DNA of 64,000 nt from Saccharina japonica (Eukaryota > Sar > Phaeophyceae > Laminariales > Laminariaceae): contig MEHQ01000128.1 of assembly GCA_008828725.1 (NCBI GenBank), positions 1,638,480 through 1,702,479 of the forward strand, in the 5' to 3' direction. The notes beneath the pieces were generated by a model, which did not search any database, was not told the origin of the DNA, and saw only the letters and a list, made by a program, of their open reading frames with translations. A program made the translations under genes and the position numbers. Positions 44,705-55,904 of this stretch are shown here, in pieces; position 1 is the stretch's first letter; each line of letters starts with the position of its first letter.

Positions 44705-45335
44705 GGGCAGCGGCCAAAAACAGGTACACCTGGTCCGTTCGGGGCCAAAAACAGGTACATACTAAAATCAAGTTTAAAACGCACCCCACGAACCTGGCGT
44801 TCCTTGCAATGCAAAGCAGAGTTTTTTCATGCTCTTCGTGCTCGCCCGGTGGCTACGTATACGAGTAGCTGCTATTAATAGTACGAGGAACAAACGCCTG
44901 CTGCTGTATTCTCCCTTCTCAACTTTTGTGACACCCCTGGTATTCCAAGTCAACCACAATCCCGAAGGGGAGCCTTCTATCTCGTATTATTTCGGCGGAG
45001 GTATGCAGGCAGATATGTGTGTGTGTCGCTCGAGTGGCATGTAGTGCGAGGTGCGAAGGGAGAAGGGGGTCTCCGCGTACGTCGGCATTTGTACAGGGGG
45101 CATAGGGTGGAACTATGAAGGGCCTCTGATTGTGGCTTAAAAACGACAAAAAAAAGGTGAAAGTCAAGCAGAGTAGACAAAATCAGGTGTACCTGGGTTT
45201 TGAAGAGGCAAAAACCGGTACAACGAGTTTTGGACCAATGGCAGCGCACGTGGAGTGCGTTCTTGACTTGGTTTTAAGTATGTACCTGATTTTGGCCGCA
45301 AAAGGACGAGGTATACCTTTTTTTGGCCGCTGCCC
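44705..45335. mobile_element. Mutator-type TIR element, 631 bp
   Basis: Left GGGCAGCGGCCAAAAACAGG and right (reversed) GGGCAGCGGCCAAAAAAAGG are flanked by the perfect 9-bp repeat TAAAAACAA (44696-44704, 45336-45344). TIRs run about 65 bp with a repeated GGCCAAAAACAGGTAC module. An extra internal copy of the GGTGTACC module lies at 45185-45235. No transposase. Confidence 0.8.
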
Positions 45336-45344
45336 TAAAAACAA

Positions 45345-46730
45345 AATTCCGTATCAATCCCCCCCATTTTATTGTAAACTAAGAAACCCCATTGTAACGG
45401 ATATAACGGAATAAGAGCCGCCAATGATCATCAGAACATGCGCATAACGGGCATGTTACGTATCTGCTGACCGAGGTAAGACGTGTGGGATTTGCTCGCA
45501 CCAAAGTCTGATATGGTTGTGCTGAATTATGTTATACTTGTAACGGTATTATATCTACGGAGATTGCGGCGGCATTTGTGTTTCCCCGAGGGGTTGCGTA
45601 ATATTGTTTTTGGCCTGCTTTCAAGGGTCATAGAGTTGAGGGGAACGAGAGGCCCCCTTGCTCACTTGTGTAAGTTAACTAAAGGATAATATATGCATAT
45701 TTTTTCTCTTTTCTCCACTGCCTCATGGCACCCCGACGCCCGACCCACCGCTCCCCGTGAGCAAGGCTGTGCCAAGCACCCGGTGCACGAGTTGTCCCCT
45801 TAAGAAGCCTTGCCACGTGTCACAACAGAATGTGCAAATACATGTGAGCACTGACTCCGTTACTCGTTGCTCGTAGCATCAGACAAATAGTCAGCACAAC
45901 CATCGCATCTCCTTTTAGCCGTAATACCGAAACACCGAAACGCACAATAAAACTCAATGATGGTCGTACATATACAGTGTTGTCGGAGCTCCCAAATTTC
46001 CTTCGGTTAGCCTTCGACAAATCAACCAAACAATGCATTATCAATCCATTCAGAACTGGAAAAAAATGCCACAAACTAATTCCAAGTAGTTTATCCCCAA
46101 ATTCAAGGGACCAGTTGTTAAGGGGTTAAATACCATCCATACTCGATCAAAATCAAACACCGGATGTTTTACCAGAATATTATGCTCCTTCATCGGCAAT
46201 GCCATGCGATACCAAACAAAATACCGGCTAGCATGCACTATCAAGCCCCTTTCCGTGCTTGCCGTGCCCCCCCGTTCCTTCCCTCAGCCGCGGCAACAGT
46301 TAGTTAGTAATACCTCCTGGATTGTCTTTGCAGCTCGACTTGAATCGGTTCACCAGAAGGGAGGGGGGCATGTAGCAGATGTCGTTTCATAAAGGATTAA
46401 CTCGGAAAACGCGAGGGACAGAAACGACCGATCAGGCTGATCAAGTTTGAAGAAAATCCTCAAGTTTGGCCGCTTAATGTCGAAACCCCAAAAGGGTTGT
46501 GTTCCAACATCCCACTAAACACTACACATAGCCTCCAAATGATCAACACATACATATAGAAACATATATAGATCTGTGCTTGAAGTAGAGAATGTTCCCG
46601 CAGTGGTCCGTACCATCTTTACGGGTTACTTGCGCTGTGTTGTACTTTTTCTTTTATTATCGAACTTTGCCAAGTGTTCCACTTTCGAAGCTGTCCCGCT
46701 TTAGAAGTTTGGAGGTGGGTATGTAACCTA
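45345..46730. other. Gene-free DNA with one mini-MITE
   Basis: Contains mini-MITE copy 3 (46042-46129). Frames are short and unrecognised. Confidence 0.45.
46042..46129 (-). mobile_element. 86-bp mini-MITE (copy 3, diverged)
   Basis: Inverse orientation; retains CCATTCAGAACTG at one end, CAGTTGTTAAGGGGTTAA at the other, and GTAGTTTATCCCC inside. Confidence 0.5.
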
Positions 46731-46735
46731 CACAC

Positions 46736-46839
46736 AGCAGGAGCAGCAGGAGCAGCAGCAGTACTCCAGTAGTAGCAGCGGTAGTTGTGTGTATGTGTGT
46801 ACTCCTGTGCTGTGCTGCTGCTGGTGCTGCTGGTGCTGG

Positions 46840-46876
<37 letters not shown>

Positions 46877-46895
46877 GCCGCTGCTGCTGTTTTTT
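46736..46895. repeat. CTG/CAG trinucleotide repeat
   Basis: AGCAGGAGCAGCAGGAGCAG runs into CTGCTGCTGGTGCTGCTGGT and a long pure CTG stretch at about 46842-46875. It gives poly-Ala on both strands in some frames, which should not be read as genes. Confidence 0.9.
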
Positions 46896-47054
46896 CATAT
46901 GTTGTTGCTGCTCTTTCGTCTACAGCGATGTATGAAAAGCGATTGCCCCGCTTAGAAAAACTATTCATCGTAATTTGTACGATTTGACTAAACAATACAA
47001 GTATGTTATTAACTTGTTTTACATGTACGTTTCTTTCTCCTCATTCAACTACAG

Positions 47055-47825
47055 AGTATCGACACGCTGCTGCGAATCATGTGTTGCCAATACTCCACCT
47101 CCACAAAATAAGATGCGCTGATTCGACCTCCGGAGTACTACTCTGTTGTTACTGAGTTTTTTCGCATGATATTTGTTTTGTTGGATGAAAATAAAGCTGC
47201 GGTGCTGATGCTGTTTGTGCTTATGCTTCTGCTCATGTTGTCGGTGTTGCCCATACTCCACCTCCACAAAAGAACGAGGTGCTCATTCGACCTCTCGAGT
47301 GCAAATACGTACTCTGTTGTTGAGTTTTTGCGTATTATATTTGTTTCGTTAGAAGTGCAGCAATTTTGCTTTTTTCGCCTCTGCTGCTGCTGCCGGTGCT
47401 GCTGCTGCTGCCACCACTGTCCATACGATGCCGCTGTCGGTGTTGCGCATACTCCACTTCCCTACGAGTAAATATGCACTGCTTTTGCTGAGGTTTTACT
47501 GGCATGGTTCTCTGCGATCATTAGACCGCATTATCACACGTCGTCAGCATAACAAAAACAAACAATATATGGGCTGATGCTACGGCCACCACGTTGCTGT
47601 CGTTGTTGCCCATATAATATATGATGTATTTCCCTACATATGCTCTGCTTTAGTTGAGTTTGTATTCGCATGGTCCTTTGCGATTATTAGACCGCATTAA
47701 ACGTCGTGAACAAAAAAAACTAAGTAAGTGCTGATGCTGCTGCCACCATTTTGCTCATATTTGTACGGTATTGCTGTCGTTGCCCATATAATCTATAATC
47801 CCCCCTTACGTAGTCGCTGCTCTTT
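47055..47825 (+). repeat. Degenerate tandem array, unit about 160-200 bp
   Basis: The unit begins GTTGCCCATACTCCAC (near 47083, 47244, 47441, 47603 and 47781, increasingly diverged) and includes CTCTG(T/C)T...GAGTTTT, GCAT(G/A)(A/T)T and CTGCTGCTGCC. The last two units share GCGAT(C/T)ATTAGACCGCATTA. Confidence 0.6.
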
Positions 47826-50281
47826 TGTTCACCAGTGCGTGGTGGTTTATCGTGTGTCGGATTGCGACAGTATTCAACTATACCCAAGACCAATCAATGT
47901 GCTTATTGTTACGAACTACTCATACAACGTCATGCGCGTATCATATTACTCACTCACGCACATATTCGGTTTTTTTTTCCTGTTGACCTGCAGGCCTACT
48001 TACACACCGGGTACAAACGACTATGGCGCCGCCTACTTACACCTTACACACCGGGTTTAAACGTCATTCTGGCGCCATCTATTTATTATATCTAACCCAA
48101 AAGTCCAACCGGTATTCTTGCGTCACGTACTTTATCCTGATATAACGAGTACTCCTATATAGATAAAATACTACTTAACCTTTTCTTACACAAATACAGA
48201 AGTTATTTAGTCACTTTTAGGCTATTACTCCAATAATTGCAGCATTTAACTGCAAATGGCAGCATAGCCCAAAGCTGACTAAACAAATTGTATTTGTGAA
48301 TAGAAACGGCCACTCCGAAGGAAAGCCTTGTATACGTATATACATACATACGCATATAATATAATTTGGAGGCATATAACATAATGCACAGCATGTACGA
48401 ACTGCACCCACCGCATGTGCATCAAGTGAGCCGCACGAACCCAAGTATCAGGCCTGGGCTGGATCTCTACTGATCTACTGCAACACATTCAGGGAGTACA
48501 CTTGGAGTACACCGTATATATGTGACCTCCCTTGAATTCCACAGCGGTCAGATTGTGTTCCTGTCAAACCTCGTAGTTCGCGCGATCGAAGTTTCCCACG
48601 CATCTTGCAAATATGAGTTTCGATCTAATCCTCGATCTCACAGCTGTCGTTTTTTTTTTTTTTTCTATGTTATTACCTGAAACGACGTTTTCGGGTTGTT
48701 GCATTACGACTGTTGTACGAGTATGTGTCGTGAGACACAACCAGCTGCTAAGTATGGTACGTATGGCAAGACACACAAAAATTGTTTGTCCGTACTAACC
48801 GCTGTAATGTATGTTGTATGTGTCGTAAGACACAACCAGCTGTTAAATGCACGTACAGGAGTATGACACGACACAGAAAATAGGTGGTGTCCGTACTGCT
48901 GTACCGCTTGTAGTATATGTATATACTTAGCATGGAGGTATAGACTCGATAGTATACATCTCCCACATTAACTATAATTGATACGAGCATGCCACTACAG
49001 GTGGTAGAGTCGTCGACGCAAAACCAGATTATCATAAACTCGTGTTAATAAGCCACAATCAAGAATACTAATGAAATCCCAATCATCAACACCCCAAAAA
49101 AACCCATCAAATATTTTCCCACTACGTAGTCTGTGGTCTACTTCGCTTCCAGGTTAATAAAATGCATGGCTATATATGCTAGACCACCTATGTACGAATA
49201 CATATAGCTAAACATACAACAACAAAATCGCTGTGCCTCAAAGAACGAAACCCAATAATCGATTCGCAACCGATGAACGTTGAGTTCGAAAACATCGTGG
49301 TAGTATACTGTAAGGTTCGAAGAGACAAAGCATAGAAATACAAATATATAAGTCCAGTACAATAGACACACACAATATATTAGTCATAGACCCACCAAAG
49401 CGTTAAGAATTACGGAACAGCCGCGGGCCTCGATGTTTGCTGTGAAGAGAACTATACCTTCGTCGTATGGATTGGTGACCTATACGTAGTGCCCGTGGGC
49501 GCAAATGAATGTCGATCGTCGACCCCAACTCTCGTTGGAGATCAAGGCGTTTCAAAGGCCTGTTTCCTGGCGTTTTCCTTGAGTGGACACACGTCTAACC
49601 ATCAGCCACAAATACGCCTCTATAGTCGTCCTTCACCAGACCAACCAACTGAGCAAGGACTTAAGCCCTCTTACCCAACCAAACCATATATATATATACA
49701 GAAACGAAAAATCGTGTCATTCGACTATCGGTCTGGATGTCACAGCCAGTAAAACTATTCCAACTTCCGCTTGCCGTACAACGTGCCGTGCATGACAATA
49801 ATAGTTGGTCTTGACAATGTTGATTAGCACATACAAGATTAGTTCGCACGTGCGCACACGCTGGCCCCAGGCGACATGGTGCTCCTATTCGTTTTTGTCC
49901 CAGTTTCACGTGTACGCCGTACCCTAGGACAATTCCACGAAACATTTTTCAGCTCCCTTTAAAGTATTGGCACTTTTCGTCCGAGAAGCACGTGGCAGCC
50001 GTGGTCCTTTCCTTGACCCCCATAGCCGGCACATATCCTCGAGGTCGCATTCAGAGCGCGATAGACGCCGATTTCTAGTCCAAAAACAGCCGACGTAAAC
50101 TTGTCCGACAGAGCTGCTGGCGTAACATCTGCGAGTACTCCCAACACCAAGTGGCACGAGTCATTGATTGAGGTGAAAACCCATGCAAGAACCAGAAAGT
50201 GGAGAACTGGTGAGAACATTGAACAGGTCTCCTGCAACGCACAAAGAGCACAATTAGGTAGCGCAGTCGACTAAACGCGTC
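47826..50281. other. Gene-poor DNA
   Basis: An imperfect ~45-bp duplication with ACACACCGGGT and TGGCGCC lies at 47990-48065, and TGTGTCGT(G/A)AGACACAACC occurs at 48724 and 48818. One minus frame at 49959-50237 is listed separately. No gene is recognised otherwise. Confidence 0.4.
49959..50237 (-). CDS. Possible small secreted-protein ORF, unrecognised
   Basis: The 92-codon frame has an ATG, a hydrophobic stretch near its start (MFSPVLHFLVLAWVFTSI), one N-x-T sequon (LNATS) and four cysteines after the start. It resembles no family I know. It stands alone, just before SINE S4, so it may be a chance frame or an orphan exon. Confidence 0.2.
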   Translation of the reverse strand: MQETCSMFSPVLHFLVLAWVFTSINDSCHLVLGVLADVTPAALSDKFTSAVFGLEIGVYRALNATSRICAGYGGQGKDHGCHVLLGRKVPIL

Positions 50282-51345
50282 GCCCCGGTGGGCTAGCAGG
50301 TAACCACGAAGCCTGTTAGGTGTCAAGATCGCGAGTTCGAGCCCCGCCGAGTGCATGCTCTTAGGTACTTTTTCTTGCAAATATCTTGACTAGCGGAAAG
50401 CGCGAGAGCGTGATTTAGGGGCGTTTCTAACGACCTCTTTTTAGCAAATAATTTGCCAAATTTCCATATTATGGAAATATTTACTTGCCAAAATAGCAAA
50501 AAACTTGCCAAGCTTTTTGTTGGAGATTACACTTCTTGTTCGTTGGCAAATTTATGGAAAGATAAATTTGCTATTTTTTTGCCATTTTTTTGCCATTTGA
50601 GCCCAATAACGCCTACGCAAGGTTCTACAAACCAGACCACCCCAGACCTCGCCACGCTATACTCGCTCTAACTTGTGTACTAGAGGGAGGTATCGAGGAT
50701 ACTTGGTGGCATTGACAGCAGGGATGATAGGGCTGACGGCACGCGCCGCGAGCGCCGTGTGGGTGCGCTATGGGTGCCGTTTTGAGCTGGTCCTGGCTGA
50801 TGCTCAAGTACATCACCAACCAGAAGCCGCCCCGGCTTTCCCAGGGCATATTGGTCGGGCAGGAAGGACTGCCGACCTCTGGGGTGCATGGGCTGAGCCT
50901 GGAGAGCTTTGTGTGCCAGCGTTCACTGCACAGAGAGCGTGGGCTCGCCCTTGGCTCTCTGCTGCTGCTGCTGCAAGGGGTTTGAATAAAATCTGAGGGC
51001 GTTACGATGCGAAATTTGGCCAAATACAGCCAAATATGTCAAATATGTAGTGTTTGTCGTTAGAAGGGTTTGGCAAGTCTTTGGCAAGTTTTGGAAATTT
51101 GGACTTGCCAAAATAGCAAGTTTTTTGCTATTTCGAGCGGTCGTTAAAAACGACCCTTAGCAAAATTCGATGAAAATCGACGAGCGTTGGGAAGGCTGAA
51201 CCCTCTGCGCGATAAACATCAAGGCAAGAACCGTAGTGGGGGGGGAGGGAGAGGAGCCTACTTTGTGACCCCGGATCTGAGGTACGACTAGGGAGGGAGA
51301 AAGACGGAAGTGCGAAGATAATAAATGGGATAGAAAAAAAAAAAA
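50282..51345 (+). mobile_element. tRNA-derived SINE copy S4, split by another element
   Basis: The head GCCCCGGTGGGCTAGCAGGT, the box B-like GCGAGTTCGAGCCCCGCC and the first body part run to 50417. The body resumes at 51157 with TTAGCAAAATTCGATG and continues to the tail ATAATAAATGGGATAG plus A run. The interrupting DNA is a separate TIR element. Confidence 0.8.
50418..51156. mobile_element. Harbinger-type TIR element inside SINE S4
   Basis: Ends GGGGCGTTTCTAACGACC and (reversed) GGGTCGTTTTTAACGACC are flanked by TTA on both sides (50415-50417, 51157-51159). The uninterrupted SINE copies confirm the insertion point. Subterminal TTGCCAAAATAGCAA motifs occur at both ends. The centre (about 50640-50990) is clearly GC-richer than the ends and holds open frames in several phases. 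No DDE transposase motif is seen. TTA duplication and G-rich TIR ends fit PIF/Harbinger. Confidence 0.78.
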
Positions 51346-51424
51346 CGAAGCACGAAACAGCCGAGAGCGTCGTTTCCGTATCGCAGCGAACTCTATACCC
51401 GTCTTCGGATTTGGCTGACTGTTA

Positions 51425-51780
51425 AGGCAATAGTCCGTTGGGTTACTGGTAAAAGGTTAACCGATTGCCTAATCAATCTAAGCCTTATAACACTCTCCCC
51501 CGCCGGAACGGACCGGATATACGGATAGACACGTGTGACTATTAATAGCACGCGGTTCCTGTTTAAGGGGATCCAGAAGCGTTTTCATATTATTGACCTG
51601 AGGAAATTCAATTTTCTGAAAAAGCGTTTTCATGGTCGTCGTGAGATTCGAACTCATGACCACTACAACCCATGTCCTGCCGTCGATGCCATTTGTGAAG
51701 GCATTAGTCCGGTGGGCTACTGGTAAAAGGCTAACCGATTGCCTACCCGATCTAAGCCTTATTACACGACTGCAAATATC
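51425..51780. repeat. Duplicated tRNA-like segment
   Basis: GGTGGGCTACTGGTAAAAGG followed by CTAACCGATTGCC...TCTAAGCCTTAT occurs near 51705, and a diverged direct copy occurs near 51450. Between them, GTGAGATTCGAACTCATGAC (reverse: GAGTTCGAATCTC, box B-like) lies at about 51640. It could be a second tRNA-derived element. Confidence 0.4.
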
Positions 51781-52084
51781 GTTCAAAACCAATATCGTCC
51801 GTAGACCGTAAACCCAACGTCGACGTCACGCCTCTCAAACTACGCCATCGATTTCGGGCACAACTTACATGGTAGTACTTGATTGTACTGTAGTTCTACC
51901 TCTTTCGATAGAACATGGGCCAAATCAAGATGTAAGGAAGAACACGTAACCGTTTCCTGGGCTACCAAGCTCACAGCGCCACTATATTATAACCCTTGTA
52001 GTTCACCAAAGTACATAGCTAAGCGCTATCTGTGCCCTGTCGGGGAGTTCGGTGAAGCAAGATGACGTGTCGCCAGCACCAAAA

Positions 52085-52526
52085 AACAGCCGATTTTCTT
52101 AATTGAGAATTACCTTTCCGATGAGAATGAAAATCGGAAATATTGGGTTTTGAATTGTAAGAGATGTACTTTCCTCACAATCAAACTTTACACTGGTAAC
52201 TATTGTCAGTTGTGACAGCCGTAGATGACGAAAACAAATCTAAATTGGCATCGGCAGTCGCACGATATCGAAGATACAAGAACATTTGGATATATGGGCG
52301 AGTTACCTCGCCCCTAACTGCCATTTTCCTTGTATCCGCTGTTTTACGAGCCTGTCAAGGTTGATGTCGATGTTTGTTTCGTGGGTCGATGCCTACCATC
52401 GAGGAACACATATTCTAGGTTAAACTTGGATTGTGAGCGACATGCAATTCGTAATAACAACACAGCACTGAAATTTATCTTCATTCTCATCGGAAAGGTT
52501 ATTCTCAATCCGAAGAATCGGCTGTT
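52085..52526. mobile_element. TIR element of 442 bp next to R1 copy B
   Basis: Left AACAGCCGATTTTCTTAATT and right (reversed) AACAGCCGATTCTTCGGATT continue for about 50 bp with ACCTTTCCGATGAGAATGAA. There is no clear target duplication. R1 copy B begins at the next base, so this element seems to have replaced the first part of that R1 copy. Confidence 0.6.
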
Positions 52527-52910
52527 CATTCCTTGCACCAAGCGCGTAGCGCCGTGATGTATTGGGCGTGTCCTATGGAGGGTGAGCTGCATCCTGCTAA
52601 GAACCGCCTGTGAGGCGGACTTGCATATGGACGACAGCCTCAAATGAACTGATTTAATTTCTGGTATGGCCACTTGCAGAGCCAGTAATTGTATTACTAT
52701 GTATCTGCCTCGTGGGCGCCTTGCCATATACACACCACGTGATACGATCATCCCCCTTGTGCGGAGTTGAGATTCCCAACCCCGCACGAATGATCTAACA
52801 AGACCACCAGCGGTGGTGGCCGCTGAAACATAAAAGTACCCTGGTTGTCTAGCTCACGCAGTGAAAATAGTGTTTTACAGCGTGGTCGCCAACCGACGCC
52901 AACCCAACCT
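52527..52910 (+). repeat. Repeat R1 copy B (3' part)
   Basis: From TTGCACCAAGCGCGTAGCGC through GAACCGCCTGTGAGGCGG, ACGTGATACGATCATCCCCC, the TTGTGCGGAG...CCCGCACGAA stem and GGTTGTCTAGCTCACGCAGT to CGACGCCAACCCAACCT. It matches 55160-55536 with few gaps. Confidence 0.7.
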
Positions 52911-52934
52911 ACATATTATATATAATATCTTTGT

Positions 52935-55030
52935 AGGAGGTGTGGGGACTCATTTGTTGCTTGCCTTAGCCATTTGACCATTAACTACGCATCCCTTTCG
53001 AGACGGAGCACCCTTACTATTCCTAATTGGGACACCTCCAACAGTTGGGCGTTCACTACTTTCTATTATGTTTTCCTTTTCGCTTTTTTCTTTATTTTCT
53101 CTTTTTTTCTCTTGCATGCACCTGGATTGCTAGCAGGGTAGGTCTTGCCTGTCGTATACTGCATTGCACTGCTGTCTGCTCTGCTTACTGCACTGAGCGT
53201 AGTATCTCTGTGTCGTAGTTTTGTGACCACAGAACTGGTACCTCTCTAGGATGATGAATCGGCACGGACACTGGGTGTGCTGGATGTCGACGGGTAGAAA
53301 GGAAGGTTTAATGTGAAGAACACACACACGTTGCTTTCATATATTACAAAGAAACGTTTTGCTAATCCTTTACCTTTTTGTTTCGTCTCTTTTGGTCACC
53401 GTCTATTTCCTAATATAACGGTAATTTTCTCGCTACTATCTAGTGTACCAAACTTCTTCATGTATGTCACATTCGTCGATTTTCCTCATTTCCTCTTCTA
53501 ACACATCCTGTCCTGTTCCTCCTTGTACATTTCACAGTCTCCCACTCTGTGAATTTTACACTCTATTGCTTTGCCACATGGCAACACCTGTGCAGTTACT
53601 TCCTTCTCCTCCCGGCTAATGGTACACAACTTTCTTCTTTTTGGCAGGTCCAGGTCCCCTACACGAACTCGCAGTTTGAGCGTTTTCTCAAAGTCCATTA
53701 GGCCGTGCAAATACGTTTCCATTCCTATCCCTTCTCTTAACCCCTCGTATATCGATAAGTGCTCCCCCCCTTCCACTTTCTTAACGCTAGCGTTTCCCTT
53801 CTTTCTATATTTTATTTTACTTATGTTTTGTATTCCCCAAACTTATCTATGTCTTGCATCTCTTCTTGGTTTGCTATATATTTCCATACTTTATCGACTA
53901 CGCTATCCCACCTCATTTAAGCTCGCCCTTTAGTTACTTTCTCCCACACAGTTTTACTAACTATGGCTGGCAACCTCTTATTTGGCATGTTCTTGAGTTT
54001 ATATTGCCATTTCAACCTGCATACGTCTCTATTTGCTTTAAGGGGATGCATTCCCAGTTCTGCTCCGAATACTGTATTACTCGTCGTACTTGAGAATTCT
54101 AGTACTTGTTCAGCTGCTGTCATCTGTACTGTCTCCAGCTGCTTCACGAGCTTCGCGTTCCCTTCCCATACTTCTCCCGCATATTCTAGCTTTGGTGCAC
54201 TCACATTCATCAGGGTACACCTCTTATTTATAGTGTTAAGGGGCAAGTCTGTTATGATCGCTTCCTTCTTGCCTACGTGTGCTTTACCCTTGCCTATTAC
54301 GTTTGTTATGTGTGCATCCCAAGAGCAGTATTTTGAGATGTCTACGCCAAGGTATGTTTACTATTAATAGTCTACGATCGGCAATTCATCTTCTCCCCAC
54401 TTCTACCGGGCACTCCTTATCGTCGTTACATACAACTACTGCGCACTTTTTAACGTCAGAAGTCACTTTCCATTTCCTACTGTACTCTATGTAGTGCCTT
54501 CTCAGTTTGTTTCTGCATTCACCCTGGTGTTTCTGATATGCTTACGACATCATTCTCAAACATCGATCCCGACACTGTATCTCCGACACCGTATGTTCCC
54601 CCAACGTGAACCCTTTCGATGCTGCCTCTGCTGCAACTATCATTTCATTTATGTATCTTCAATAGGTTAGGTGATAGCGTATATCCCTGTGCAACTCCTT
54701 CTAGGACATCAACGTACATCGACATTTACTCATCCAGCATCACCGCACTTCTCGCCCTTTCCGTCATATTATTCGTCATTCTCCACATTTTCCCTCTGAT
54801 CCCTATTTCCCACAATGTTTTCCACGGTCTATTTCTCCTTCGGTATACCTAGAAGGGAACGGTACGTTGTTAGCCCCGCCTTTTTCCTACGTTGGATCAT
54901 CTTACCTAATATGTACACATGGTCTACTAAACTTCGATTTGGCCTAAATCTTAATTGCCCTTCTCTAATTTTTCTTATCGATCATTGCTTTCAATCTATT
55001 GTTCAAGATCGTACAGAATGGGTCGAGGGG
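52935..55030 (-). mobile_element. LINE-B, decayed non-LTR retrotransposon split by LINE-A
   Basis: Minus orientation. Recognisable pieces in order: RLKAMIDKKN and GQLRFRPNRSLVDHVYILGK (RT fingers/palm), YSRKWKVTSDVKKCAVVVCN after the catalytic box, KLEYAGEVWEGNAKLVKQLE, ELGMHPLKANRDVCRLKWQY, MDFEKTLKLRVRVGDLDLPK, HRVGDCEMYKEEQD, then across the LINE-A insertion ERPTVGGVPIRNSKGAPSRK and NGQMAKASNK with a stop near 52955. Several frameshifts and stops lie along it, and the palm around the expected YADD is unreadable. It lacks a complete 5' part. Clade not determined. Confidence 0.7.
53069..53330 (+). mobile_element. LINE-A 3' fragment (copy 3) inside LINE-B
   Basis: Matches LINE-A from TTTTCCTTTTCGC to the (CA)n end (AAGAACACACACACG). 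Flanks CTTTCTATTA on the left and CTTTCATATATTA on the right look like a slightly decayed 10-13-bp target duplication. LINE-B coding sequence continues on both sides. Confidence 0.72.
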
Positions 55031-55034
55031 GAGG

Positions 55035-55536
55035 GGCGTTGTACTTTATTTTCGTGCATGGCCGTAAGCGTATGACCATAGACCCTCGCATCCCTATTAT
55101 GCAATGACGGGACGGAGCATGTCGGATTTTCACCGACCGGGAAGACATTGTAGCACCAAGCGCGAAGCGCCGTGAGATGTTGGGCGAGTCGCATGAAGGG
55201 GGAGCTGCATCCTACAGTACTAAGAACCGCTTTTGAGGCGGACTTGCACATGGATGACAGCCTCAATGAGTTAATTTGATTTCTGGTGGGGCCACTTCCT
55301 CAGACAGCAATGGAAGCAATATGCAACTGCCTCGTGAGTGCTTTACGATATACACACTACGTGATACGATCATCCCCCTTGTGCGGAGCAAATATTCTCA
55401 ACCCCGCACGAATTATCTAATTCGACCGCCAGCCTTGGTGACCGCCGAAAAAAAAAACAAAAAACCCTGGTTGTCTAGCTCACGCAGTGAAATACTTGTT
55501 TTACAGCGGCGTCGCCAACCGACGCCAACCCAACCT
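55035..55536 (+). repeat. Repeat R1 copy A (most complete)
   Basis: About 500 bp: TTTTCGTGCATGGCCGTAAG, GACCATAGACCCTCGCATCC, CACCAAGCGCGAAGCGCCGT, GAGCTGCATCC, the palindromic AACCGC...GCGG, ACTACGTGATACGATCATCC, the GTGCGGAG...CCCGCAC stem, GGTTGTCTAGCTCACGCAGT and CGACGCCAACCCAACCT. It has no ORF. The segment GGCCGTAAG followed by TTCACC may be tRNA-like, but no convincing box A/B pair is present. Confidence 0.65.
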
Positions 55537-55904
55537 ATAAATACATAATAGTTTATATAGGGGGGGGGGGTAATTTCGAGTTTTCCTATTCGTTGGTTCA
55601 TACATTTCCGAAAAAAAAAAAAAAATGGGGGATCCTTACGGAAACGGTCGTTCTCAAGGTTGGCAGGAGACATCTTAATTTCTAGTTCTTACATGAATTT
55701 TCAAACTTTTCAAAGGGTGTGCTGATCGAAATATTTGTGTCAAGTGGTCAAGTGATTCGCTGAGCAATTATTATTGTCGCTTGTTTGTCGCACTGACATA
55801 GTGTGCGCTTCTGGTGTCATACGATCTCGTGAACGATATAGGTCAGTCATTCCCCTGAAGTGAGGATATCGGGGTCAGCAGGTGGTGTTCGCTTTGTTTG
55901 TTTG

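Noticed and set aside
46657-46995. Poly-Ala reading frames on both strands
   Set aside because: Direct product of a CTG/CAG repeat.
52527-55536. R1 copies as long terminal repeats
   Set aside because: The enclosed reverse transcriptase is of LINE type, R1 also occurs alone at 5165 and 28652, and no LTR-type ends or protease/integrase were seen.
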